Part shown: positions 50,623 to 59,181 of the stretch, one piece after another | Numbering within the stretch: the stretch's first letter is position 1 | How the letters are laid out: each line of letters starts with the position of its first letter | NCBI RefSeq assembly: GCF_900323545.1 | Contig: NZ_OOHN01000008.1 | Coordinates: forward strand, 2,620,460 to 2,684,459 | Direction: 5' to 3' | Source: Actinomyces sp. Marseille-P3109 | GTDB lineage: Bacteria; Actinomycetota; Actinomycetes; Actinomycetales; Actinomycetaceae | DNA: 64,000 nucleotides | Translations under genes and position numbers: made by a program | Notes under the pieces: model-generated | Seen by the model: only the letters and a program-made list of their open reading frames with translations | The model's database searches: none | Told to the model about the DNA's origin: nothing

Positions 50623-50629
50623 GGCGCTG

Positions 50630-50635
50630 AGCCTA
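50630..50635 (-). promoter_or_regulatory. -10 box TAGGCT, leaderless start of the DUF2079 gene
   Basis: TAGGCT on the minus strand lies seven bases before GTG 50622. A plus-strand TAGGCT at 50667-50672 probably serves the divergent permease gene, which has an ordinary leader and Shine-Dalgarno sequence. Confidence 0.45.
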
Positions 50636-50702
50636 CCCGTGTGAATCAGGGATGAACCTGGTACCGCTAGGCTCGTGGCGTCACCCACGATCAGGAGACG
50701 AG

Positions 50703-52169
50703 ATGTCCCAGACGCCGCAGCCCGCCGAAGCCAGTCCGGCGGCCGACTCCTCAGCGCCGCATCAGCGGCCTGGCCTCGACCAGCTGGTGGAGCACGACGC
50801 CGAGCCGCAGCTCCAGCGCCACCTCACCAACCGTCACATCCAGCTCATCGCCATCGGCGGGGCGATCGGAACCGGCCTGTTCATGGGCTCGGGAAAAACG
50901 ATCTCCCTGGCCGGCCCCGGTGTGTTCGTCGTCTACGCCGTCATCGGCGCAGTCCTCTTCCTGGTGATGCGGGCCCTGGGCGAGGTGCTCCTGTCCAACC
51001 TGTCCTACAAGTCCTTCGCCGACGTCGCCCACGACCTCATCGGGCCGTGGGCCGGTTTCTTCGTGGGCTGGACCTACTACGTGTGCTGGTTGGTGACGGC
51101 CGTGGCCGAGGTCATCGTCATCACCGGATACGTGGGGTACTGGTGGCCGGACCTGCCGCTGTGGGTCACACCGGTGGTGACCGTGGCCCTGCTGTTCGGT
51201 CTCAACCTCGCCACCGTCAAGGCCTTCGGGGAGATCGAGTTCTGGTTCTCCATCATCAAGATCGTGGCCATCATCGCGCTCGTCGTCGTCGGCGTCGTCA
51301 TGGTAGTGATGGGCTTCACGGCTCCCAACGGGGCCCACGCCCAGATCTCCAACATCTGGAGCGGAGGCCTGTTCCCCAACGGTCTGAGCGGGTTCTTCGG
51401 GGCCTTCCAGATCGCCATCTTCGCCTTCGTGGGCACTGAGCTCGTGGGGACCGCGGCCGCCGAGGCCAAGGACCCGGAGGTCACCCTGCCTCGGGCCATC
51501 AACGCCATCCCCGTGCGCATCGTCCTGTTCTACCTGGGGGCGCTCGCGGCCATCATGGCTGTCACTCCGTGGCAGGAGATCAATCCCAAGGACAGTCCCT
51601 TCGTGGCCATGTTCGCCCTGGCGGGGCTCGGCGTGGCCGCCAGCGTCGTCAACTTCGTGGTGCTCACGGCCGCGGCGTCGTCGGCCAACTCCGGGGTGTA
51701 CTCCACCTCCCGGATGCTGTTCGGCCTGTCCTGGGCGGACAACGCGCCCCACATCTTCCGCAAGCTGACGACCCGCTCGGTGCCGGGCATCTCCCTCATC
51801 GTCACCTGCGCCAGCCTGCTGACCTCGATCCCGCTGCTCTACACCTCCAAGTCCATCATCGAGGCCTTCACGACGGTGACGACAGTGGCCAGCGTCCTGT
51901 TCATCCTCGTGTGGTGCGTCATCGTCATCTCCTACCTGCGATTCCTGACCCTACGGCCCGAGCTCCACGAGGCCAGCACCTTCCGCCTGCCCGGTCAGCG
52001 CGCGGCGGCCTGGCTGTGCCTGGCCTTCTTCGCCTTCGTCATCTGGACCCTTACCCAGGCCCATGACACCCGGGTCGCGGTCTTCGCCTCGCCCCTGTGG
52101 CTGGTGGCCCTGGGGGTGGCGTGGGTCGTTCACAGCCGCCGCCCCGCCCGGCAGGAGCCTCAGCCGTGA
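50703..52169 (+). CDS. cycA: CycA-like amino acid permease (D-Ala/D-Ser/Gly)
   Basis: An APC-family transporter of 488 residues with twelve membrane segments. HLTNRHIQLIAIGGAIGTGL, FMGSGKTISLAGPG, LLSNLSYKSFADVAHDLIGPWAGF and SSANSGVYSTSRMLFGL follow E. coli CycA closely, so import of D-alanine, D-serine or glycine with protons is the best call. ATG 50703 has the Shine-Dalgarno CAGGAGA. The stop overlaps the GTG of the phosphatase gene, indicating coupling. Confidence 0.88.
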   Translation: MSQTPQPAEASPAADSSAPHQRPGLDQLVEHDAEPQLQRHLTNRHIQLIAIGGAIGTGLFMGSGKTISLAGPGVFVVYAVIGAVLFLVMRALGEVLLSNLSYKSFADVAHDLIGPWAGFFVGWTYYVCWLVTAVAEVIVITGYVGYWWPDLPLWVTPVVTVALLFGLNLATVKAFGEIEFWFSIIKIVAIIALVVVGVVMVVMGFTAPNGAHAQISNIWSGGLFPNGLSGFFGAFQIAIFAFVGTELVGTAAAEAKDPEVTLPRAINAIPVRIVLFYLGALAAIMAVTPWQEINPKDSPFVAMFALAGLGVAASVVNFVVLTAAASSANSGVYSTSRMLFGLSWADNAPHIFRKLTTRSVPGISLIVTCASLLTSIPLLYTSKSIIEAFTTVTTVASVLFILVWCVIVISYLRFLTLRPELHEASTFRLPGQRAAAWLCLAFFAFVIWTLTQAHDTRVAVFASPLWLVALGVAWVVHSRRPARQEPQP

Positions 52170-53023
52170 CCACCTCCGGTGACGGGCGGGAGGCGGGGGA
52201 CTCGACGTCGTCGGCCTCCTGGGAGGACCTGCTCGCCCAGGCGACGGGTGCCGTCCGCCGGTCCGCCGCCTTCGCCCTGAACCCGGGCGAGGAGCTGCGC
52301 ATCGAGGCCAAGGCTCACCGCAACGACCTGGTCACCCAGGTCGACCGCGGCGTCGAGGAGCGCATCGCCCGTCACCTGGAGACCACCGGCATCCCCATCC
52401 ACGGCGAGGAGGCGCACCGCGTCGAGGACTTCGAGACCTACCGCGGCCGGGCCTGGGTGCTCGACCCCATCGACGGGACCCTCAACTATGTGTCCACCCA
52501 CCGCGACTGGGTCGTCTCGCTCGCCCTTGTCGACGACGGCGTGCCCGTGCTGGCGGTCCTCGCCGACCCCGTCGCCGGCCGGCTCTACACGGCCATCCGC
52601 GGCCGGGGCGCCTGGGTCGAGCCGCTGACGGAGGGCGCAGCGGGCGCTGACGGCGATGCACCGCAGGCCCTGGGGACGGTGGAGAACCTGCCCCTGAGCG
52701 AGGGGATGGTCATCGCCCACTATCAGCTCACGCGGCACGCGGGCATCGGTCGGGCCATCGAGGCCTCGCGCGGCATGCGCTGCTACGGGGCGGCCGCCCT
52801 GGAGATGACGGAGGTGGCCGCGGGCGGTGCGGTCGTCTATGTCCAGCCGCTGCTCCAGCCCTGGGACGTCGCGGCCGCCGCGCTCATGTGCACCGAGACC
52901 GGGGTGGTCCTCACCCGGATGGACGGGGCGCCCTTCGACGTGCGCCGCGCCGGGTCCCTGCTCGTGGGCACCCCCACGGCCCACGCCGAGGTGCTGGAGC
53001 ACCTGCGCACCACCGGTGACTGA
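52166..53023 (+). CDS. Inositol monophosphatase family protein
   Basis: A Mg-dependent phosphatase of 285 residues. The metal-binding motifs are complete: Glu in IHGEEAHR, DPIDGTLNY, and the C-terminal WDVAAAALMC. IMPase family members act on inositol phosphate, fructose-1,6-bisphosphate, PAP or histidinol phosphate; motifs alone do not decide. GTG 52166 overlaps the cycA stop by four bases behind AGGAG. An insertion near residues 150-170 is Gly/Ala-rich. Confidence 0.88.
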   Translation: MTTSGDGREAGDSTSSASWEDLLAQATGAVRRSAAFALNPGEELRIEAKAHRNDLVTQVDRGVEERIARHLETTGIPIHGEEAHRVEDFETYRGRAWVLDPIDGTLNYVSTHRDWVVSLALVDDGVPVLAVLADPVAGRLYTAIRGRGAWVEPLTEGAAGADGDAPQALGTVENLPLSEGMVIAHYQLTRHAGIGRAIEASRGMRCYGAAALEMTEVAAGGAVVYVQPLLQPWDVAAAALMCTETGVVLTRMDGAPFDVRRAGSLLVGTPTAHAEVLEHLRTTGD

Positions 53024-53130
53024 GGCTTGCAGGGCCGGGCTGCTCCGCGCGGTCGTACCTTGGGGCGCGCGTTCGAGGGGTAGAGGGTACGAACGGGCGA
53101 CCTACCCTACGAACGCGCGGCCGCTCGGGT

Positions 53131-53250
53131 CTCGCCGTCGGCGCACTGACAGCCGCGCCTTTCCACCAACAAATTCTTCATAAACGACCCGGAGCCGCGT
53201 CGTTTATGAAGAATTTGTTGATGTTGGGCCTAGGGTCCGGCTGCTGGCCG
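53131..53250. repeat. 120-bp repeat around palindrome copy E
   Basis: Bases 53131-53250 match 55252-55368 in the same orientation, with few substitutions and one 3-base gap. The centre, 53167-53220, is a family 1 palindrome with 22-base perfect arms (caacaaattcttcataaacg...) and a 10-base loop. It precedes the TAP-like hydrolase gene; the other copy follows it. Confidence 0.8.
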
Positions 53251-53303
53251 CACAGCCCATGGCAGGCGAAGGAGCGCGGCGCGGCGGCCGCAGGTGGCCT
53301 TTG

Positions 53304-53309
53304 TAGGAT
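53304..53309 (+). promoter_or_regulatory. -10 box TAGGAT, leaderless start of the TAP-like gene
   Basis: TAGGAT ends seven bases before ATG 53317. This supports that ATG over the frame extension running back into the palindrome. Confidence 0.45.
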
Positions 53310-53316
53310 GCCGGGC

Positions 53317-55173
53317 ATGACAAGAACAGTGAGGCGTCGGCCGGCCGATCCAGGAAGTGCCGTCTCGGCGAGGGCGTCTGCGGAGCCCATGGCGACAGGA
53401 GGCTCGGCACGCCGCCGTCGAGTGGGGGTCGGCGCTCTAGCGGTCCTTATCGGAGGGTGCCTGAGCGCCTGCGGGGCGGGACTCGTCCCCGCATCAGGCG
53501 GCTCGACCGCCGTCAAAGGCTCGATTCCCCCGGGCCTGGAGTCCTTCTACCAGCAGACCGTCGACTGGTACCCCTGCGGCGCCACCGGCGGCATGGAGGC
53601 GGTCTCCGAGACTGCCCAGGCGAGTGCCGCCACCACGGCCGCTGCCGCCACGACCTCGGCGGAGGCAACGGCCGCCCCGGGCTCCGGCAGCGCGACCGGG
53701 ACGGGCGACGCCTCCGACGGAACCGACGACGCCACCTTCGACTGCGCTGTCGTCACCGTCCCCCTCGATTACGCCGATCCTCAGGGTGAGACCATCTCGA
53801 TCGCCATGAAGAAACGTGCGGCCACTGGCGGCCACCCGCAGGGCACCCTGTTCATCAACCCCGGTGGTCCCGGGGACTCCGGGGTCGCCTTCGCCGAGCA
53901 GGCGGGCACCTCCTTCGCTCCCGAGCTGCTCAGTGCCTACGACATCATCGGTTTCGACCCGCGCGGGGTCGGATCCTCCACGGCCATCACCTGCAGCGAC
54001 ACCGGTGACTCGACCGGCTCCGATGACCCCTCCGCCTCCGGGGACGCCTCGGCGTCGCCGTCGGCCTCGGGCGAGCCGTCCGCGGACACTGAGCCGTCCA
54101 CAGCGGCGTCCGCCGACGTCGCCTCGAGCACTGACTCCTTCGAGGACTGGTCGGAGGCGACCCGGCAGTCCTTCCAGGAGCTGGGTGACCAGTGCGCCGC
54201 CGGCACCGCGCCCGCCGCCCTGCTCGACCACGTCGACACCGTCTCCGCCGCCCGCGACCTCGATATCCTGCGAGCGCTGGCCGGCCAGGAGAAGCTGACC
54301 TACCTGGGCTTCTCCTACGGCACCTACCTGGGAGCCGTCTACGCCGAGTACTTCCCCGCCAAGACGGGGCGCATGGTGCTCGACGGCGCGATCGACCCCG
54401 CCCTGTCCCTCGCCGACCAGGGACTGGGGCAGGCCACGGGCTTCGAGCAGGCGCTGCGCACCTACGTCGACTACTGCCAGGCCTCCACCGGCTGCCCACT
54501 GAGCGGCGGTACCGACGCCGGAGTCCAGCAGATCCGCGACCTCATCACCTCCGCTGACGGCAGCCCCCTGCCGACCAGCGACCCGGGCCGCACAGTGGCC
54601 GGTTCCGACATCGTCAGTGCCCTGAGCGAGTACCTCTACTCCTCCGAGCAGGCCTGGGCACCCCTGACCAGTGCCCTGGACCAGGCCATCAACCACCGCG
54701 ACGGTTCACTGTTCGCGGTCCAGGAGGACCAGGCCGCGGCATCGAAGGACGACGGCGGTGGCGCCTTCCAGGCCGTCACCTGTCTGGACTACCCGGTGGA
54801 GGGCGACACGGCCACCTGGGCCGCGCAGTACGAGGAGGCCAAGCGCGTGGCCCCGATCTTCGGGGACTCCTCGATCGGCATCGATCTGGCGTGCAGCGTC
54901 TGGGGGCACAACGGGACCCGGAAGCCGGCGCCGATCCACGCCCACGGCGCCGCGCCGATCCTCGTCGTCGGAACCACCGGCGACCCGGCCACCCCGTACT
55001 CGTGGGCGAAGTCCCTCGCCGATCAGCTCGACTCCGGCCGGCTGCTGACCTGGGAGGGCACCGGGCACACCGCCTACGGCGGCGACGCCCCCTGCCTCAA
55101 CGACGCCGTCAACACCTACCTGCTCACCGGCACCATGCCCGACGAGGGCCTGACCTGCCACGGCGACGAGTAG
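53317..55173 (+). CDS. Secreted TAP-like alpha/beta hydrolase lipoprotein
   Basis: A protein of 618 residues of the tripeptidyl-aminopeptidase family (S33-like), exported and probably lipid-anchored. After a basic start, the hydrophobic segment VGVGALAVLIGGCLSAC ends in a lipobox, LSAC. The catalytic Ser333 is in LGFSYGTYLG, Asp556 in TTGDPATPYSW and His584 in GTGHTAYGG. Two low-complexity insertions, Ala/Thr-rich near residue 110 and Ser/Ala/Asp-rich near residues 230-270, interrupt the fold. It is likely to trim peptides from host or salivary proteins (inference). It is flanked by 120-bp direct repeats. Confidence 0.88.
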   Translation: MTRTVRRRPADPGSAVSARASAEPMATGGSARRRRVGVGALAVLIGGCLSACGAGLVPASGGSTAVKGSIPPGLESFYQQTVDWYPCGATGGMEAVSETAQASAATTAAAATTSAEATAAPGSGSATGTGDASDGTDDATFDCAVVTVPLDYADPQGETISIAMKKRAATGGHPQGTLFINPGGPGDSGVAFAEQAGTSFAPELLSAYDIIGFDPRGVGSSTAITCSDTGDSTGSDDPSASGDASASPSASGEPSADTEPSTAASADVASSTDSFEDWSEATRQSFQELGDQCAAGTAPAALLDHVDTVSAARDLDILRALAGQEKLTYLGFSYGTYLGAVYAEYFPAKTGRMVLDGAIDPALSLADQGLGQATGFEQALRTYVDYCQASTGCPLSGGTDAGVQQIRDLITSADGSPLPTSDPGRTVAGSDIVSALSEYLYSSEQAWAPLTSALDQAINHRDGSLFAVQEDQAAASKDDGGGAFQAVTCLDYPVEGDTATWAAQYEEAKRVAPIFGDSSIGIDLACSVWGHNGTRKPAPIHAHGAAPILVVGTTGDPATPYSWAKSLADQLDSGRLLTWEGTGHTAYGGDAPCLNDAVNTYLLTGTMPDEGLTCHGDE

Positions 55174-55251
55174 CCACTGCGTAGGCGGGCGGTCCGGGCG
55201 TCCCGGCCCGCCCGCGCGGAGGCAGCGCCCTCAGATCCGGGTCGGGTGGGG

Positions 55252-55368
55252 CTCGCCGTCGGTGCACTGACGGCCGCGCCTTTCCAACAACAAATTCTTC
55301 ACAGACGACACGGCTCCGTGTCGTCTGTGAAGAATTTGTTGTTGGGCCTGGGTTCCGGCTGCTAGCCG
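55252..55368. repeat. 117-bp repeat around palindrome copy F
   Basis: This matches 53131-53250. The centre, 55285-55344, has perfect 29-base arms (caacaacaaattcttcacag...) and a 2-base centre, the longest hairpin in the window. Its right end includes the TAG stop of the SGNH hydrolase gene. It lies between convergent genes. Confidence 0.85.
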
Positions 55369-56654
55369 GCGGCGGACACCTGCGTGGTGAAGTCCTCCTT
55401 GCCCTGGTTGTCGGTGACGACGGCGGTGACGGAGACCTGCTCGCCGGCAGGGACGGTGGTGGTGGCCTGGGCGCCGGTGAGGATCTCCTCGGTGCCGTTG
55501 GCGTGCTGGACGTACCAGTCGATGTTGGCGACTGCGCCGTCGGCGTCGGTGGAGGCCGAGGCGTCCAGGGAGAGCTGGTCGCCGTCGCGGGTGAGGGTGA
55601 AGGCGCCGGTGGGGCGCATGTTGTCCAGCTGAGCCGGCGCGGCGGCGGGCTGGTCCTGCGCGGCCTCCTGACCCTGGGCGTTCAGGGAGTCCATGATGGA
55701 GGAGGCCATGGCCTTGTGGCCGTCGGCGTTGGGGTGGAATCGTCCGTCGTCGATAAGGCTCTGGAACCAGGAGGTCTGCTGGCCGCACAGCTCGTGTCCG
55801 GCGAAGGCACCGGAGGGGTCGGCGAACTGGTAGCCGTGGCGCTGGGCGGCGGCCCCAGCGGCGGCGTTGAGCTCGTTGGTCTTGGCGTTGATCCAGCGTT
55901 GGTCCACCTTGGTGACGCCCTCGCAGCGTCCTGGGACCGGGAGGATCTGGCCCGCCCCCTGCGGGGCGAACATGCGCGGGTATCCGACGGCGACGACGGT
56001 CGCTTTGGGAGCGCGGGTGGCGATGTCGCTCATGACGGTGTCATAGCTGTAGACGCCGTCCTGCTTCCCCTTGCCGGCCAGCGCGTCGATGGTGGAGTCG
56101 ACTTGGTCGGTGATCTCCTTGTTGCTGGAGCAGTTGGAGAAGGGCGCGGCGGTGACGCACTTGGAGAAGATGGTGGCGAAGCCGGCGTCGTTGCCGCCGA
56201 TGGAGAAGGTGACCAGACCGGTGGAGGCGCTCAGATGATCGAGTTGGGCGGGTTCCTTCCAGGGAGTCCGGGCCTCGTAGAAGTGCTTGGTCCAGGATCC
56301 GGAGCAGGCTCCGAAGTCGAGTGTCTTGCCGGTCCGGTCGGTGACCTGGTGGACGTAGGCAGCGGCGGCTCGCTTGCACCGGTTGCCGCCTTCGATGTTG
56401 GTGCCCTCGGCGTAGGGAGGCGCCCCGACCCCGGAGGCGTAGGAGTCGCCCAGGGCTACATAGTTGCCGGTGGGCAGTGACGGGGCCATGGGTGCCGAGT
56501 AGACTGAGGGGCCGATGGCGGTGAAGGCGGCCAGCACCGTGACCAGTAGGCCGAGGTGGGGTGTGAGGCGTCGCGTACGGCCGACAATGGTGGTCGGTGG
56601 TGCAGATAGATCGATCAGTCGGTTCGAGAGCGATAGGCGATGTTGACTCAGCAA
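55362..56654 (-). CDS. Secreted SGNH/GDSL hydrolase with C-terminal PKD-like domain
   Basis: An exported esterase or lipase of 430 residues. The signal region is LTPHLGLLVTVLAAFTAIGPSVYSA. The SGNH blocks are intact: GDSYASG (Ser71), the Gly/Asn block TFSIGGNDAGF and DGRFHPNADGH near the end of the domain. Cys pairs (FGACSG; KCVTAAPFSNC; RCEG and ELCG) fit the disulfide-bonded Streptomyces-type lipases. A PKD/Ig-like domain (FTLTRDGDQLSLDASASTDADG) forms the last 90 residues. It starts at TTG 56654 with AGAAGG upstream. No cell-wall anchor is seen. Confidence 0.88.
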   Translation of the reverse strand: MLSQHRLSLSNRLIDLSAPPTTIVGRTRRLTPHLGLLVTVLAAFTAIGPSVYSAPMAPSLPTGNYVALGDSYASGVGAPPYAEGTNIEGGNRCKRAAAAYVHQVTDRTGKTLDFGACSGSWTKHFYEARTPWKEPAQLDHLSASTGLVTFSIGGNDAGFATIFSKCVTAAPFSNCSSNKEITDQVDSTIDALAGKGKQDGVYSYDTVMSDIATRAPKATVVAVGYPRMFAPQGAGQILPVPGRCEGVTKVDQRWINAKTNELNAAAGAAAQRHGYQFADPSGAFAGHELCGQQTSWFQSLIDDGRFHPNADGHKAMASSIMDSLNAQGQEAAQDQPAAAPAQLDNMRPTGAFTLTRDGDQLSLDASASTDADGAVANIDWYVQHANGTEEILTGAQATTTVPAGEQVSVTAVVTDNQGKEDFTTQVSAAG

Positions 56655-56880
56655 TGTCGGACCTTCTTGCTCAGTCCTATGAGGACTTGTATCTGCTGTG
56701 AGGATATGCGTTTGTCTAGGTCAGAGACTGGTGCCCCATCACCAAAAATGTGGCCAGTCAAGATCTTTGCTGAAAGGGGCAAGAGCGAGTGAGAGAGCGA
56801 AAGCGAAGTGAAACATCATCGTTCCTTTCCGGATATCGGTGCTGGTGACGCTCTAAGTATCTCCTGCTGGATAGTGGCGT

Positions 56881-56915
56881 GAATCACCCATCCGGATAGG
56901 TCGATCGGGTGATTC
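56881..56915 (-). terminator. Hairpin downstream of the lantibiotic-locus response regulator
   Basis: Perfect 9-base arms GAATCACCC and GGGTGATTC enclose 17 bases, directly after the stop at 56919. No T-run follows; terminator or operator. Confidence 0.5.
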
Positions 56916-56918
56916 CGC

Positions 56919-57623
56919 TCAAATCAGATTGTGCTGCAGGGCGTACACTACTGCTCCCACCCTGTCCTGGACTCCGAGCTTGGCGATGATCGCGGAGACG
57001 TGAGTCTTGATGGTGGCCTCACTGAGCCCCAGCCGGGTTGCGATCTGCTTGTTGGTCTTGGCGTCGACGACAAGCGTCAGCACCTCCCGTTCTCGTTCTG
57101 AGAGGGTGATTCCGTGGGGGAGTGGAGAAGTGCTCTGCTGTGTCTGAGTCTGCTTCGAGGTGGACTCTGAGGGCTGGGCAGAGCCGTTTGCCCATAGTCT
57201 GGCCTGGTCGCTGATGATGGCCGATGAGGTTGGAGACAGGACGAGATTGCCTGCGACCGCCTGTCGGATGGCGCCGGCCAAGGATGATGCGCCATCCTCC
57301 TTGGCAACGAATCCGCGTACCCCCAACGCCATGGCGTCGTCGACGATGGAGTCGGCCGTGAACGTGGTCAGGATAAGGATCGCAATATCCGGGTTCTCCT
57401 CGAGAAGTGCTTTAGCCAGCGCAAGGCCATCCATCTTGGGCATCTGGATGTCCACGAGAACGGCCTGGACCTTGCCGTCGACCTCCGAGGAGTGGAAGAG
57501 GTCGAGCGCCTCCTGGCCGTCCTTGGCTGTCCAGGCAACAACAATGTCGTCATTCTTGGACAGGAGATCTGTCAGCGTCTGACGAACCAGGGCGTCGTCG
57601 TCCGCGATACCAATGCTGATCAT
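56919..57623 (-). CDS. NarL/FixJ response regulator of the lantibiotic locus
   Basis: A regulator of 234 residues. The receiver domain has IADDDALVR, phospho-acceptor Asp58 in VLVDIQMPKMDG and the switch lysine in GFVAKEDG. A Ser/Thr/Gln-rich linker joins it to the LuxR-type HTH (LSEREREVLTLVVDAKTNKQ, then SEATIKTHVSAIIAKLGV). It overlaps the kinase gene by four bases. It probably controls the immunity genes and perhaps the precursor genes (inference from position). Codon use is less G+C-rich than in the rest of the window. Confidence 0.9.
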   Translation of the reverse strand: MISIGIADDDALVRQTLTDLLSKNDDIVVAWTAKDGQEALDLFHSSEVDGKVQAVLVDIQMPKMDGLALAKALLEENPDIAILILTTFTADSIVDDAMALGVRGFVAKEDGASSLAGAIRQAVAGNLVLSPTSSAIISDQARLWANGSAQPSESTSKQTQTQQSTSPLPHGITLSEREREVLTLVVDAKTNKQIATRLGLSEATIKTHVSAIIAKLGVQDRVGAVVYALQHNLI

Positions 57624-58804
57624 GACTCATCCTCGATAACGAGTGTGGGTGACTGTGAGAGAGGGATGGAGGCGGATGTCAACCAGGTGCCGTTGTCCAT
57701 CAGTGTGTCCAGTGAGCCGCCGATGGTTGAAAGTCTTTCTTTCATACCAAGAATCCCCATCCCGGAGGAGGGGAGTCTGTGCTGCGAAGAGGAGACCCCA
57801 TTGGTCACCACCAGGCGAGCCTTATCCACGTCCTGGTTCAGGGTGATGGTGACTGGCCGATCGTGGTCCGCATGCCTAAGAACGTTAGAGCTCATCTCCC
57901 GAAGTACCCGGGAGAGGATGGCGGCTTGAAGACGGTTGTAGTGCCCATCTCCCCTGCACTGATAGATCACGGAGTAGCCGGATGCGGATAGGTCGTCGGC
58001 GACGGCGCGCACAGACTCCTCAAGATCCAGCACAACGGTTCCCAGCCCGGTGATACTTGCACGATCGGTGTTCTCGTCGTTGTTTCGTAGGGCTCGAAGC
58101 ACGAGGCGTAGCTCGTGAAGCGAGTCGGCCGCGGTGGACTCGATCGCGGCGAACTCTTGCCGTGCGGCGGCGGGGTAGGAGGAGTCCGCGGCTGCGCGTT
58201 GGGCCCGCAAGGCGGTCTGGGACATCGAGTAGGCGACGAGGTCATGCATCTCACGCGCGATCTCCTCGCGGATAGAAGACAGCTGCTCAGTGGCGGCGGA
58301 GATCTTTTGACGTAACGTCGCCTCCGTGCGACGCATCATTGATCCGGGAAGAAGGGTGCAGGCTGCGAGGAACAGCTGTGATGCCGCCACTGAAATAGGG
58401 CCTGTAGGGGTGATGATCGCCAGCGGGACGATGAGAGCAAGAGTCAGCGCAATCCGCAGAGGGAGGAACAGTCCCAGATAGAAGAAGAAAACGGCGTTGG
58501 TTATCACCGCATCGCTGGCGGGAACGTGCGGCACCTGAAGGAGCACGATCCAGAGGGCCAAATAGCTGACAGATCCCGATATGGGGTATGCAGGAATGAG
58601 GGACAGGGTGATAACTGTTAAGAGAAGAAAGATGAGGCGTTCTGTGCTGGGTGAGTTGACGAGGGTGAGCATGAGTACCAGGTTGATGACACCAACTATG
58701 GATCCGATAGCGGCATATCGCTGCCGGGATCGGGATGCACTCCATAGATGCACGCCCGTCCACCAGTGGTGGCGGGTGGTGGTGCCTCCTGAGAAGTTGC
58801 TCAC
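57620..58804 (-). CDS. Sensor histidine kinase (HisKA_3) of the lantibiotic locus
   Basis: A membrane kinase of 394 residues. About five or six hydrophobic segments lie between residues 30 and 155 with hardly any external loop, so it resembles intramembrane-sensing kinases that respond to cell-envelope agents or antimicrobial peptides. The HisKA_3 box is REEIAREMHDLVAYSMSQ (His187). The ATPase part has MSSNVLRHADHDRP and SSGMGILGMKERL. Translation starts at GTG 58804, with TATTAA six bases upstream, so it is leaderless. Confidence 0.9.
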   Translation of the reverse strand: MSNFSGGTTTRHHWWTGVHLWSASRSRQRYAAIGSIVGVINLVLMLTLVNSPSTERLIFLLLTVITLSLIPAYPISGSVSYLALWIVLLQVPHVPASDAVITNAVFFFYLGLFLPLRIALTLALIVPLAIITPTGPISVAASQLFLAACTLLPGSMMRRTEATLRQKISAATEQLSSIREEIAREMHDLVAYSMSQTALRAQRAAADSSYPAAARQEFAAIESTAADSLHELRLVLRALRNNDENTDRASITGLGTVVLDLEESVRAVADDLSASGYSVIYQCRGDGHYNRLQAAILSRVLREMSSNVLRHADHDRPVTITLNQDVDKARLVVTNGVSSSQHRLPSSGMGILGMKERLSTIGGSLDTLMDNGTWLTSASIPLSQSPTLVIEDES

Positions 58805-59181
58805 AAAACTTTAATACCGGATGGATTGTTGGTGTGTCAAGCGGTTTTCGTGAAAATGAAGGTGGGATTGACATAGTCCGTCGCGCCGTTTATCTTCCCT
58901 AGGGTTGGGGCTGGCTGCTGTGGTTACACGGGTGTCGTGGCGGTGGCGCAGGTTGTGGACACCGATATCGTCATGGGCTTTCCTGTCTGGGCTGTCCATG
59001 AGACGCATTGCGGACTTGACGCCGAGTAACGCGAAGGATGGGCGGTGATCATCCAGGCCGCCGGCACCCTCCGTACCCTGCTGCAAGTTTTCAGCACACC
59101 CAATGAGGACGCGGCCGGCCGGTGATCGGATGAGATCGGTTGTCTCATCCATCGAGAGGGATGCCCTCATTGGAGTGTGTG
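58805..59181. other. Gap between methyltransferase and kinase genes
   Basis: The 377 bases hold the kinase promoter (TATTAA at 58811-58816 on the minus strand). On the minus strand a 74-codon frame (59148-58924) ends in a Thr/Ser/Cys-rich segment (TISVSTTCATATTPV), and an overlapping frame starts MDETTDLIRSPAG. Neither has a good Shine-Dalgarno sequence. A decayed peptide gene is possible but unproven. Confidence 0.35.
58811..58816 (-). promoter_or_regulatory. -10 box TATTAA, leaderless start of the kinase gene
   Basis: TATTAA on the minus strand ends six bases before GTG 58804. Confidence 0.45.

Noticed and set aside
53206..53316. N-terminal extension of the TAP-like protein back to ATG 53206
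   Set aside because: It begins inside the palindrome and would put 38 residues before the signal sequence; the TAGGAT box supports ATG 53317.
8056..55368. CRISPR array or insertion-sequence ends as explanation for the repeated palindromes
   Set aside because: Copies are single, far apart and self-complementary, with no spacers and no transposase gene nearby.
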